From: G963678255 sp963678255
GTDB taxonomy: Bacteria; Cloacimonadota; Cloacimonadia; Cloacimonadales; WRIO01
Reading direction: 5' to 3'
Assembly (NCBI GenBank): GCA_963678255.2
Contig: CAXXTW010000001.1
Location: 744,001 to 808,000, forward strand
Length of the DNA stretch: 64,000 nt
Numbering within the stretch: position 1 is the first letter of the stretch; every line of letters begins with the position of its first letter. The notes below the pieces were generated by a model. The model was given only the letters and a program-made list of their open reading frames with translations. It did not search any database and was not told the origin of the DNA. The translations under genes and the position numbers were made by a program. Shown here piece by piece: positions 44,999 through 53,142 of the stretch.

Positions 44999-46861
44999 TT
45001 AAGAAATGGGCGGTTTTGAGTATGTTGGAACTAGGATACGCATGATGGAGTCTAGTAATATCTCATCTTCTACATCAGTGATGCCCTGAAGAGCTTTGAT
45101 TTGTTTTTGTAGAAGATCAGGATTTAGATTAGTTGGTTGGCCAATAAAGATTTTTTCATGGACTGTATTGGAAAGTCCTTCTTCTGCCATGAGGAGTTCT
45201 TCGTAGAGTTTTTCTCCAGGACGAAGACCTGAGTATATAATGTTCATGTCAACTCCTGGTTCGAATCCGGAGAGCTTGATAAAGTCTCTGGCAAGATCAT
45301 CAATTTTTACAGGCTCACCCATATCGAGAACAAAGATTTCTCCTCCCTGAGCGAAAGTTCCTGCCTGCAGAATTAATTGAACAGCTTCTGGGATAGTCAT
45401 AAAGTATCGGATAATATCGGGATGAGTAACAGTTAAAGGGCCACCTTCATCAATTTGTTTTTTGAATAAAGGGATCACACTTCCATTGCTTCCCAATACA
45501 TTACCGAAACGCACTGCTACAAATTCTGTTTCACTTGTTTTATTGATTGTTTGACATATCAGTTCACAAACTCTTTTTGTTGCTCCCATGATATTGGTTG
45601 GGTTTACAGCTTTATCTGTTGAAACCATGACAAATTTTTCAACCTTAAATTCACAAGCTAAATTAGTTGTATTTAAAGTTCCAAATATATTGTTTTTAAC
45701 AGCTTCAAATGGATTGCTTTCCATGATAGGTACATGTTTGTGAGCTGCTGCATGAAATATCAATTGTGGATGGTATTTCTCAAAAACCCTTCGCATTCTT
45801 TGTTCATCACGAACTGAGGCAATTACTACTTCTAGTTGTAGATGAGGATGTTTTCTTTTTAACTCTTGTTGTATATCATAAGCTCCGTTTTCGTAAATAT
45901 CCAGAACTAATAGTCTTTTTGGTAGATAGGTAGATATCTGACGACATAGTTCAGAGCCTATGGATCCACCACCACCAGTCACTAGTACCACTTTATTGTG
46001 TATAAATCCACTAATCCCAGTCATGTCTATTTGAACAGGATCTCTACCAAGAAGATCTTCTATCCTGACATCCCGCATTCTTTTAATATCCACTTTACCA
46101 TCAATTAATTCAGACATTCCAGGTAAGGTTTTTAACTTACAATTGGTTTTTTTACACTGGTCAACAATATGTTTAAGTTTTGAAGGTTTTGCTGAGGGCA
46201 TAGAGATTACAATCTCACTGATATTCATGTCTTTGGCAATTTTGACAATATCAGAAGTTGTACCTACAATATTAACTCCATGTATTCTTTTTCTTTGTTT
46301 TGAAATATCATCATCGATTATTCCAACAGGTATTTTCTGAAGGTGTGGGTTTTTTTGTAATTCCTTGATGACCATCGCCCCTGCATCACCAGCACCAATT
46401 ATTAATACGCGTTTTCCAACCTGAGAAAAATTAAAAAACCTAACTTGAAGGCGTTCTAAAATTCGTAAAGAAATACGGGTAGAGCTAACAGTTAAAACGG
46501 TAATAAACAAATAGATTAAATAAAAACTTCTAAATAAAGGAATATTAAAGAAAATAAGATTAAGAATTAAAAACGAGATTGTGGTTAGAAATTGAGCAGT
46601 AATAATCTTAATTAAATCATCAATACCAGCAAATCGAATGATGCTATTATATTGATTAAATAAAAAAAGGAATAGAATGTTAATTAACGTTAAAATGGGT
46701 AGAGCATGTTTGAGGGTTACTAGGTAGTCGCCAAAAATTCTAAAATCCAATCTGAAAAAGAATGATAGTACTATAGATGCACTGATAACTAGGATATCAA
46801 TTAAGAGTAAAGATAACTTATTTTTTATACTAATAATAAAGTTTTTGATAGATTTCTCCAA
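44999..46861 (-). CDS. pglF: UDP-GlcNAc 4,6-dehydratase, membrane-bound CapD/PglF/WbpM family
   Basis: 620 aa. About four N-terminal membrane helices (residues ~12-125), a first nucleotide-binding domain (GKRVLIIGAGDAGAMVI, ~148), then the catalytic extended-SDR domain from ~288 (VVLVTGGGGSIGSEL, HAAAHKHVPIMES, STDKAVNPTNIMGATKR). Met replaces the usual catalytic Tyr in NIMGATK, as in all large WbpM/PglF enzymes. It makes UDP-2-acetamido-2,6-dideoxy-4-ketohexose for the aminotransferase at 39626. It is the most upstream gene of the - strand cluster but is separated from its pathway partners by the repeat array, a GxxExxY gene and the lipoprotein gene. Confidence 0.9.
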   Translation of the reverse strand: MEKSIKNFIISIKNKLSLLLIDILVISASIVLSFFFRLDFRIFGDYLVTLKHALPILTLINILFLFLFNQYNSIIRFAGIDDLIKIITAQFLTTISFLILNLIFFNIPLFRSFYLIYLFITVLTVSSTRISLRILERLQVRFFNFSQVGKRVLIIGAGDAGAMVIKELQKNPHLQKIPVGIIDDDISKQRKRIHGVNIVGTTSDIVKIAKDMNISEIVISMPSAKPSKLKHIVDQCKKTNCKLKTLPGMSELIDGKVDIKRMRDVRIEDLLGRDPVQIDMTGISGFIHNKVVLVTGGGGSIGSELCRQISTYLPKRLLVLDIYENGAYDIQQELKRKHPHLQLEVVIASVRDEQRMRRVFEKYHPQLIFHAAAHKHVPIMESNPFEAVKNNIFGTLNTTNLACEFKVEKFVMVSTDKAVNPTNIMGATKRVCELICQTINKTSETEFVAVRFGNVLGSNGSVIPLFKKQIDEGGPLTVTHPDIIRYFMTIPEAVQLILQAGTFAQGGEIFVLDMGEPVKIDDLARDFIKLSGFEPGVDMNIIYSGLRPGEKLYEELLMAEEGLSNTVHEKIFIGQPTNLNPDLLQKQIKALQGITDVEDEILLDSIMRILVPTYSKPPIS

Positions 46862-46899
46862 AAATTTAATATATTAAATGTAAAACGTTTGTCCACAAG

Positions 46900-47340
46900 C
46901 GTTTCTAAAACGTGTTTGAGCCACTGAGTTCACTGAAGAACACTGAGAAGAGGGATTTTTTAACTACTAAATGGACTAAAAAGAACGAAAAGTAAAAGAT
47001 GGAACCATGGATTGCACAGATGAACACGGATGAGAACGATTATTTAACCACTAAATAGAATAAAAGAACGAAAACGACTTTTTTACACTCGCTACGCTAG
47101 AGTACAAGAGGACACAGAGAGAAGAGAAGTGATGGTTGACTATTGAGGTAACAGTTGCATTATTCATTATTCAGTGCCAAAGACGTATTAGTCACTGAGT
47201 ACACCGAAACACATTGAAGAAAACGATTATATAACCACTAAATGGACGAAAGGAACTAAAAGTAAAGGCTGGAACCATGGATTGCACAGATGAACACGGA
47301 TGAGAACGATTATTTAACCACTAAATAGACTAAAAGAACG
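46900..47340. repeat. Gene-free gap with dispersed repeats (CACTGAG and CACAGATGAACACGG types)
   Basis: Contains CCACTGAGTTCACTGAAGAACACTGAG at ~46920 (and a worn copy at ~47190). A ~110-base sequence beginning near ACTACTAAATGGAC and containing GGAACCATGGATTGCACAG and GAACACGGATGAGAACG is present twice, at ~46972 and ~47234. A third partial copy is at 48301, beyond the MNT/HEPN pair. No ORF was seen. Confidence 0.7.
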
Positions 47341-47487
47341 AAATGAACATCTGGGTCCACTAATCTGAACTAATTGATACGAATTTAACGATTAATTTCC
47401 CACATGCTGCGATAGAGTTCATGCAATAAAATTCAAGAAAATCAAAATTTGGTGCATTAGTCCTGTAATCTTCGTAGTAAAGAGATA
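47341..47487. repeat. 147-base direct repeat, left copy, flanking the MNT/HEPN module
   Basis: AAATGAACATCTGGGTCCAC through CTTCGTAGTAAAGAGA is repeated at 48358-48504 in the same orientation with about ten differences. The nucleotidyltransferase/HEPN pair (47559-48240) lies between the copies. Confidence 0.8.
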
Positions 47488-47558
47488 GGCTTAAGACATA
47501 ACTCATTGTAATGCTGTTCTGTGGTTTTTACATTTTACATTTAAAATTTGCAGTTGAA

Positions 47559-47939
47559 TTATTCATTACCCAAATATTCATGAATTTGCTTAAATATTTC
47601 CGTTGCAAAATTTAAAGAGGTTGTTGCCTGTTCAAAATCTGCATCTTCACCAGGATATCTGAATGCAACTGCTGCCCGACTAAGATATCTAAGTTTGTAC
47701 TCATCCAGAAAGATTGATTGATTATGTTGTTTTATTTGCAGATAAAGATAATTTAAATCATGGATTTTTGATATAGATATCTCCATTTTTATCATAAGGG
47801 CTTTTAATGCTTTCTCAATACATTGTTGAGAATGAAAACAAACTGCATCAAAGTTTGGCTCATTTTTGATAGAATTTTCTCTAATTGCTGTTGATAGATC
47901 CTTTTTTGATTTTTCGAGCCACTCATTTATTATATTCAT
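47559..47939 (-). CDS. HEPN domain protein
   Basis: 126 aa, all-alpha. The pattern AVCFHSQQCIEKALKALMI and SKIHDLNYLYLQI followed by AVAFRYPGEDAD matches PF05168 HEPN proteins that pair with minimal nucleotidyltransferases. Family knowledge: HEPN proteins of such pairs can act as RNases or as substrates for AMPylation by their partner. The Rx4-6H motif of ribonuclease-active HEPN domains is not evident, so activity is open. Its start overlaps the partner gene by 17 bases. Confidence 0.87.
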   Translation of the reverse strand: MNIINEWLEKSKKDLSTAIRENSIKNEPNFDAVCFHSQQCIEKALKALMIKMEISISKIHDLNYLYLQIKQHNQSIFLDEYKLRYLSRAAVAFRYPGEDADFEQATTSLNFATEIFKQIHEYLGNE

Positions 47940-48240
47940 AAAGAACCTTTCCCTGATTTACAATTTCCAATACAAAAGGATCTCTGGATTTTAATCTGTC
48001 AGAAAAATCAGTTTCATCTTTAGCTATTAAATCAATGGGAATTTTTGGTTTTATACTGTTCAAAATTTCGACAGATTTTTTAAAACTACTTCCTGAAAAA
48101 TTCATTATAATAAGAAGATCAACATCAGAATCTTCTGTTGCTTCATTTCTGGCATAAGAGCCAAATAAGATAATTCTTTTGGGAGAGAATTCTATTACTA
48201 TCTGATCTGATAATTCTAAAATATCTCTTTCTGTTACCAT
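47923..48240 (-). CDS. MNT-type minimal nucleotidyltransferase
   Basis: 105 aa from the ATG at 48238-48240, preceded by AAAGGTG. A longer frame upstream lacks a ribosome binding site and adds non-homologous residues. The nucleotidyltransferase motif is ILFGSYARNEATEDSDVDLLIIM: GS(Y)AR plus the D-x-D metal pair, with the third Asp in IDLIAKDETDF. Known partners of this kind form type VII-like toxin-antitoxin pairs in which the MNT protein neutralises HEPN. The module sits between direct repeats and apart from the sugar genes. Confidence 0.88.
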   Translation of the reverse strand: MVTERDILELSDQIVIEFSPKRIILFGSYARNEATEDSDVDLLIIMNFSGSSFKKSVEILNSIKPKIPIDLIAKDETDFSDRLKSRDPFVLEIVNQGKVLYEYNK

Positions 48241-48357
48241 GGCACACCTTTCAATACTTACAGATTCTATAAAAATTTTAATTAAGGCACTAAATAAAAC
48301 GGCTGGAACCACGGATTGCACAGATGAACACAGATGAGAACGATTTGTTTGACCACG

Positions 48358-48504
48358 AAATGAACATCTGGGTCCACTAATCTGAACTAATGGATACGAA
48401 TTAAACGATCAATTTTCACACATGCTGCGATAGAGTTCATGCAATAAAATTCAAGAAAATCAAAATTTGGGGCATTAGCCCTGTAATCTTCGTAGTAAAG
48501 AGAA
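48358..48504. repeat. 147-base direct repeat, right copy
   Basis: Partner of 47341-47487, spaced 1017 bases start to start. It is preceded by another copy of the GGAACCACGGATTGCACAG sequence at ~48305. Confidence 0.8.
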
Positions 48505-49161
48505 AAAGCTAAAGGCTTAACTTATGACAGAGTCTTCTCGAAATTATTCATTACTGAAGGCATGTTTTTGTATACAGCTTCGCCCCATGACTTCCCCAAA
48601 TATTTCAATTTAGGTTTTAAAAAGCCTTCGAGCATCACTACAAAAAATTAAATTATGAAATAGTTGTCAAGTTAAATAGTCTTTTTTTAGAATTTCATAA
48701 AATGGAATATGAACAAATAGGAATTCAAAAGACAATAGAATAGTAATATAGATAAACCGATGGTCCTAAAGTTTAAAGTTAAATATAACAGACTCTTAAT
48801 CAGCTTTAATTATTAGGATTAGTCATTCTCCTGATTTGAAAGAGTTATTACAATTACATATTACAAAATAAATTAAAGCCTTTTTTATATTTTTTGATTT
48901 TATATGAGGTCAACTGAAGGAGTCTCTTCTAAAAATCCTGTATTTAGATAAAAAAAAATGAGATTCACTGTCCGAATTCATGAGAATATACAATCATACT
49001 TCTTTTATTATCTTGAATGTAACTCTTTTCCTGTTCATTCCAAACTCAAACCTTACTCCTTCCTTGGTGTTCGATCTATAAAAATTAATAAAAAATAATC
49101 TGTCACAAAATGATATCTCAATTGTTATATAATATAGAGAAAGAAAAATTCTGAGGTAAAC
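48505..49161. other. Gene-free stretch before the orphan gene
   Basis: No ORF, hairpin terminator or repeat of the other families could be recognised, except a short ATTATTCATTACTG word near 48543 that belongs to the dispersed TTATTCATTATTCA type. A+T-rich runs near 48880-48960 may hold promoters, but I cannot single one out. Confidence 0.5.
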
Positions 49162-49707
49162 ATGCGAGTAATCATGGATTGGGAAAATACAAAATATCCT
49201 AAAGGCGGGAAATTAGACGGAATAGTTTATTGTTACCATTCCTATGGAAATACCTGTGTCGGTAGGAATTACATTCCTGTTCCCTTTATGGAACAAAATG
49301 CTAAGATTATCTCAATGGAAAAGATAACACTCGAAATCTGGAAGATTCTTCCGCAAAGGTTTAAAAATGATCTGAAAATCTATGCCATGAAATATAAAAA
49401 CCAAGAACCAAAAACAAGAAGAAAACACCTTAATTGTTACGGGATCTTTCTAAAAATAATGCATAAAATTGAAAAATATTACCAGTTCTCTCACATAAAA
49501 AACACTGGTTATGATCTTTATGTAAAACTCTTTGGCCTTTTTTCTGTTGCTGATTTCATAAATATGAAATATCTCATTAAAATTAAAAAATATCATCAAC
49601 TCACAACTAGAATTATTCAGATAACATATCAATTTTCAGAGAATTACAAATTATTACTAGACCTTGCTTACGATCAAACTCAGCTTCTTTCAGCTCCTTT
49701 TGGTTAG
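49162..49707 (+). CDS. Hypothetical protein, 181 aa
   Basis: I do not recognise the family with confidence. The protein is basic, rich in Lys, Tyr and Ile, with no signal peptide or membrane helix. Its first 60 residues have a G-K-L-D-G-I-V-Y, then NTCVGRNYIPVPFMEQNAKI pattern faintly like the DUF6266 family of Bacteroidota (a G-x-V-G-N-V-V/R-x-x-P/Q-x-x-x-N layout), which is a weak resemblance only. The rest is helical. The ATG has TGAGGTAAAC upstream, giving a plausible ribosome binding site. It stands alone on the + strand between repeat DNA and the IS21 element, so context gives no hint of function. Confidence 0.6.
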   Translation: MRVIMDWENTKYPKGGKLDGIVYCYHSYGNTCVGRNYIPVPFMEQNAKIISMEKITLEIWKILPQRFKNDLKIYAMKYKNQEPKTRRKHLNCYGIFLKIMHKIEKYYQFSHIKNTGYDLYVKLFGLFSVADFINMKYLIKIKKYHQLTTRIIQITYQFSENYKLLLDLAYDQTQLLSAPFG

Positions 49708-50038
49708 CTGTTCGAATATTTTTTTTATAACTGGTTCTCAACTACCATTTAATAAAGGATAAATTGAAGTTATATCTTTTTGTGTATATACAGTAAAAGA
49801 GTTGCTCTTAAATGTTTGATTAGATTTATCATTACTCGAGTTATCAGAGTAAGGGTTGTTTATGTTTTACTTCTGCTATGATTGACAGGTTAACTCACAA
49901 GGCTTATATCATAAATATAAGTAAAAATTATTTCTTATTACAAGAAACTAAAGACTAGCTTTATGGTATTAAATTGCAAGTTTAAACTGTACAGTTTTCA
50001 ATTTATAAATACAGCATATATTTGATAGTATAAAGTAT
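49708..50038. other. Gene-free stretch between the orphan gene and IS21
   Basis: A+T-rich with no ORF and no clear hairpin. It ends in GTAT, the left copy of the IS21 target duplication (50035-50038). Confidence 0.5.
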
Positions 50039-50154
50039 TGAATATACCGATCGTTTAGAGCATACGTTCCGATTTAATAGAGCATATGCTCCGAATTTAT
50101 TGAGCCAAGCCTCCGTTAAGAGAGCCACATAAAACTCTCTTACTTTTCATTAAA

Positions 50155-50193
50155 AATTTGTCCGAGAGATCGGTAAAACTACTCGGACAAATT
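50155..50193 (-). terminator. Hairpin after istB
   Basis: A perfect 12-bp stem AATTTGTCCGAG / CTCGGACAAATT with a 15-base loop and a short T-run on the - strand, a few bases beyond the istB stop. It may also act on incoming transcription, as in other IS21 elements (inference). Confidence 0.65.
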
Positions 50194-50197
50194 ATCA

Positions 50198-50941
50198 TTA
50201 TTTTTTAAACCCCTTTCTTTCTCTCATTGACATTTTTCCCTCAATTAATATATCGTAAGCATTATGAACTATCCTATCAAGGATGGCATCCGCAAGAGTT
50301 GTTTGTCCAATCTTCTCATGCCATCCTTCAATTTCAAACTGAGAACAAAACATGGTTGAACCATTTTGATATCTAGACTCGATTATTTCAAACAGATCAT
50401 TTGCTTCATGTCCTCTAAGAGGAGTTAATAACCATTCGTCTATTATCAAAAGTTTTACTTGTTTGTATTGATTTATTGCTTTTTTGTACCGACCTTCTCC
50501 TCTTGCTACTTCTAATTCATCAAAAAGTTCTGGTAGTCTTATATATTTTACTGAATATGATTTACGACAAGCAGACATACCTAAGGCACATGCAATATAT
50601 GATTTGCCACTTCCAGATGCCCCTGTAATTATTATATTGTATGTTGATGTTATATATTCACATGTTGATAACCGCAATATTGATGGTTTATCGATTTTCC
50701 TGTCATCGTGATATTCTATATCTTCTATGCAAGCATTTGTAAATTTTAAATTAGCAGTTTTGATTAATTTTGCTAATTTGTTGTTCTTTCTGTTAATCCA
50801 TTCTTTATCTACTATAAAAGCAAATCTCTCTTCAAAAGATAATTGTTTATAAGCCGGATCCTTTATTTGTTCTTTAAAACTTTCAGCCATAGTGCTTAAA
50901 TGCATTTCATACAATTGATTTATTGTTTGACGATCTATCAT
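50198..50941 (-). CDS. istB: IS21 helper ATPase IstB
   Basis: 247 aa from the ATG at 50939-50941, which overlaps the istA stop as ATGA and has GGAGGAAAAAG upstream; an upstream extension inside istA is not needed. AAA+ ATPase related to DnaC: Walker A is ITGASGSGKSYIACALG, Walker B is VKLLIIDEWLLTP, and the N-terminal EERFAFIVDKEW segment is typical of IstB. It cooperates with IstA in transposition and target choice. Confidence 0.93.
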   Translation of the reverse strand: MIDRQTINQLYEMHLSTMAESFKEQIKDPAYKQLSFEERFAFIVDKEWINRKNNKLAKLIKTANLKFTNACIEDIEYHDDRKIDKPSILRLSTCEYITSTYNIIITGASGSGKSYIACALGMSACRKSYSVKYIRLPELFDELEVARGEGRYKKAINQYKQVKLLIIDEWLLTPLRGHEANDLFEIIESRYQNGSTMFCSQFEIEGWHEKIGQTTLADAILDRIVHNAYDILIEGKMSMRERKGFKK

Positions 50942-52482
50942 TTCTTTTTCCTCCCATAATATGATGAACCCCTGGTTAAACCATGACAAGACGGTGCTAC
51001 TGTTTCTGAAGGTTCAAAACAAACAGATATCATATCAAATCCTCTTTTTAAAATCTGATAAACTGTTTTAACTCCTGGATTAGGAGAATAGGTTAATGCT
51101 CTTTCGCAAGCTTTTTCAAGGCATTCTGCTGAATATTTATCAGCTGATTTCAATAAGGTCATGCATGTTCTATAGCTTTGTTGCTCTACTTTACATGAGG
51201 AAATAATGCTTTTTATTACAGCTTTTGTGTTTGATCCAATTTCATCTGACCACGCAATAAATTTTTCTGTATTCCATTCAAGATATTTTTGATGCTGTTC
51301 TGGCATATGTTCTGGGAAAGTCTGATATTGTCCTGCATTACCATATTTTCTAATGTGTGAAGCTATTCTGTTGCCATTATAAAAGATCTCTATTGTCTTA
51401 ATGGTAGTTCTCACGTCTAACTCATGCTTTATATATTCGTAAGGTACTGAATAATTGATTTTATCTATACAAACATGGTAATTATATTGTACAATTGTTT
51501 TTGACCATATGGCAAGTTCATATTTTGATAAAGGCAAGGGTAATAATTCATTTTGTTCTTCTGCCAGAAAAACACTCTCACGACTTCCTTCCTTCTTTTG
51601 AAAAGGCTTTCTATTGAACTCATTTAGCTTTTCTTTGATTAATTCATTTAACTCATTAAGAGTAAAAAAAAGGATATTCCTTAATGAGGCTGTTATCCAT
51701 GTCGAAATAACGCCTACCGTTCCTTCTACACTTGCTTTATCTTTAGGTTTCCTTACTCTTGCAGGAATAACGGCTGTGTCATAATAAGCTGCCATATCAC
51801 CGTAGACTCTGTTTATGACTGGATTAAACCAATGAATCCTATCTACTCCTGTTTTTAGATTATCTGGAACAAGTATCTTAGTAACACCATTGAAGTAATT
51901 GAACGCATTGATATGTGCTTGAATCCAACTTTCGGTATTCATAGATAAAAAGCCTTCTACATATGAATATCCGCTATAAGGAAGTGTTGCAACAAATATG
52001 TATACTTTAATAGGAGATCCTGTGATATTATTTTTTATCATTGCAGTCTGACCAGCCCAATCAACCTCCATTTTCTCACCAGGTTTATGATGGATACGCA
52101 TAGTTGCTTTTGTTTTTACGGAAAAATCATTATACAATTTACAAAACTGAGAATATTTGTAGGGTATTTGTTCTTTATCTCTACATGTGTCTGAATATTC
52201 TTGCCATAGTAAAGATAATGTTACACCACTTTTGGCTAAATCCTTGTGAATTTGAACAAAATCTGGTTCCTGTTGCTGTTTTCTTAAATAGAAATCAGGA
52301 AATAACTGAATTTCGATTTGTTGATTTGTCAGGGTTTCTGCAATAAGCCAGGTTAATTCGGCTTCATTTGCTTTTTGAATGACTTGTGACACAGTGTTAC
52401 GTGAACAGGATAAACTTCGTGATATCCCACGAAGACTAATACCTTGACGGTATAAGCGTAGTATCTCTCGATAATTGGTCAT
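50938..52482 (-). CDS. istA: IS21 transposase IstA
   Basis: 514 aa, the full family length. N-terminal helix-turn-helix YRQGISLRGISRSLSCSRNT, then the integrase-like core: Asp in KMEVDWAGQTAMI (~138), Asp in ILVPDNLKTGV (~205), and Glu in KPKDKASVEGTVGV (~243). A beta-barrel and C-terminal tail follow. No frameshift or stop was found, so together with istB and the paired ends the element looks mobile. Confidence 0.93.
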   Translation of the reverse strand: MTNYREILRLYRQGISLRGISRSLSCSRNTVSQVIQKANEAELTWLIAETLTNQQIEIQLFPDFYLRKQQQEPDFVQIHKDLAKSGVTLSLLWQEYSDTCRDKEQIPYKYSQFCKLYNDFSVKTKATMRIHHKPGEKMEVDWAGQTAMIKNNITGSPIKVYIFVATLPYSGYSYVEGFLSMNTESWIQAHINAFNYFNGVTKILVPDNLKTGVDRIHWFNPVINRVYGDMAAYYDTAVIPARVRKPKDKASVEGTVGVISTWITASLRNILFFTLNELNELIKEKLNEFNRKPFQKKEGSRESVFLAEEQNELLPLPLSKYELAIWSKTIVQYNYHVCIDKINYSVPYEYIKHELDVRTTIKTIEIFYNGNRIASHIRKYGNAGQYQTFPEHMPEQHQKYLEWNTEKFIAWSDEIGSNTKAVIKSIISSCKVEQQSYRTCMTLLKSADKYSAECLEKACERALTYSPNPGVKTVYQILKRGFDMISVCFEPSETVAPSCHGLTRGSSYYGRKKK

Positions 52483-52863
52483 TTGTGACCTCCAAATTTG
52501 TATTTACACTTAATTTGTGTATATATTAAAATGGAGTATTATCTTTTATTATGACAAGTGGATCTTACATCGGAGAGCTGGCTCTATAATTTCGGACTAG
52601 TGGCTCTGACTTTTCGGATAGTATGCTCTATTGGAAAAGAATATTCAGTATAAATATTAATCCTTAATTTTTACAATTTTTCTCTCTTTTAATCATAAAA
52701 TATCAGTCTTGTTGATGTTTTCTCGTGAAAAAAAATGATTTTCAAAAATATAATTTACAACATTAAGTTTGGTATGATATATTGAAATGTACAATAGATG
52801 AGGATATAATGTTTAATATATATCAAATAGTTAATAAAAAATTAGAATAAATGTAAATTTATG

Positions 52864-52892
52864 TTGACAGATATTTCCATGTTTGATAAATA
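52864..52892 (+). promoter_or_regulatory. Possible sigma-70-type promoter for the small ORF
   Basis: TTGACA (52864-52869), a 17-base spacer and TAAATA (52887-52892). Transcription would start about 25 bases before the ATG at 52924. The -35 is perfect, the -10 is weak. Confidence 0.45.
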
Positions 52893-52923
52893 TAGTGCAT
52901 CTTTATTTTAAGGTGCTGTAAAA

Positions 52924-53076
52924 ATGTATGTTTTGTTGAAAAAGTATGTGTTTGTTTGTATTATGGCTTTGATTCCTTTTCTGGTAGCTCCTTGGATCAT
53001 TATTATGATTATAATCAATACATCTTTATGCTGTTTTTGCTATTACAAAATGTATGGTGCTTTCAAATTTCCTTAA
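52924..53076 (+). CDS. Small putative membrane protein, 50 aa
   Basis: ATG at 52924 with AAGGTG eight bases upstream. The product has a positively charged start (MYVLLKKYV), one or two hydrophobic helices spanning most of its length (FVCIMALIPFLVAPW and IIIMIIINTSLCCFC), three cysteines, and a short basic/aromatic tail. A candidate promoter lies upstream and a hairpin 8 bases downstream, which makes it a plausible free-standing gene. No family is recognised. It could be a spurious ORF; the flanking signals are the main support. Confidence 0.45.
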   Translation: MYVLLKKYVFVCIMALIPFLVAPWIIIMIIINTSLCCFCYYKMYGAFKFP

Positions 53077-53083
53077 ATCACTG

Positions 53084-53105
53084 CCAATTGAGTTTACTCA
53101 ATTGG
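53084..53105 (+). terminator. Hairpin after the small ORF
   Basis: A perfect 9-bp stem CCAATTGAG / CTCAATTGG with loop TTTA, followed by TTATCATT. The T-run is poor, so termination strength is uncertain. Confidence 0.55.
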
Positions 53106-53142
53106 TTATCATTCCAAATAATATAAAATTAAGGAGAAACTC

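Larger units (their letters stand above)
50039..52647 (-). mobile_element. IS21-family insertion sequence, apparently intact
   Basis: 2609 bases beginning TGAATAT and ending ATATTCA, flanked on both sides by GTAT (50035-50038 and 52648-52651), the 4-bp duplication expected for IS21. Each end carries three subterminal repeats of ~22 bases (TAGAGCATACGTTCCGATTTAA, TAGAGCATATGCTCCGAATTTA, and TTGAGCCAAGCCTCCG on the left; matching complements on the right), the multiple-repeat layout typical of the family. It contains istA and istB in the usual overlapping order. Confidence 0.92.

Noticed and set aside
48241..48321. Longer N-terminus for the nucleotidyltransferase
   Set aside because: The extension lacks homology and a ribosome binding site; the ATG at 48240 has AAAGGTG at the proper distance.
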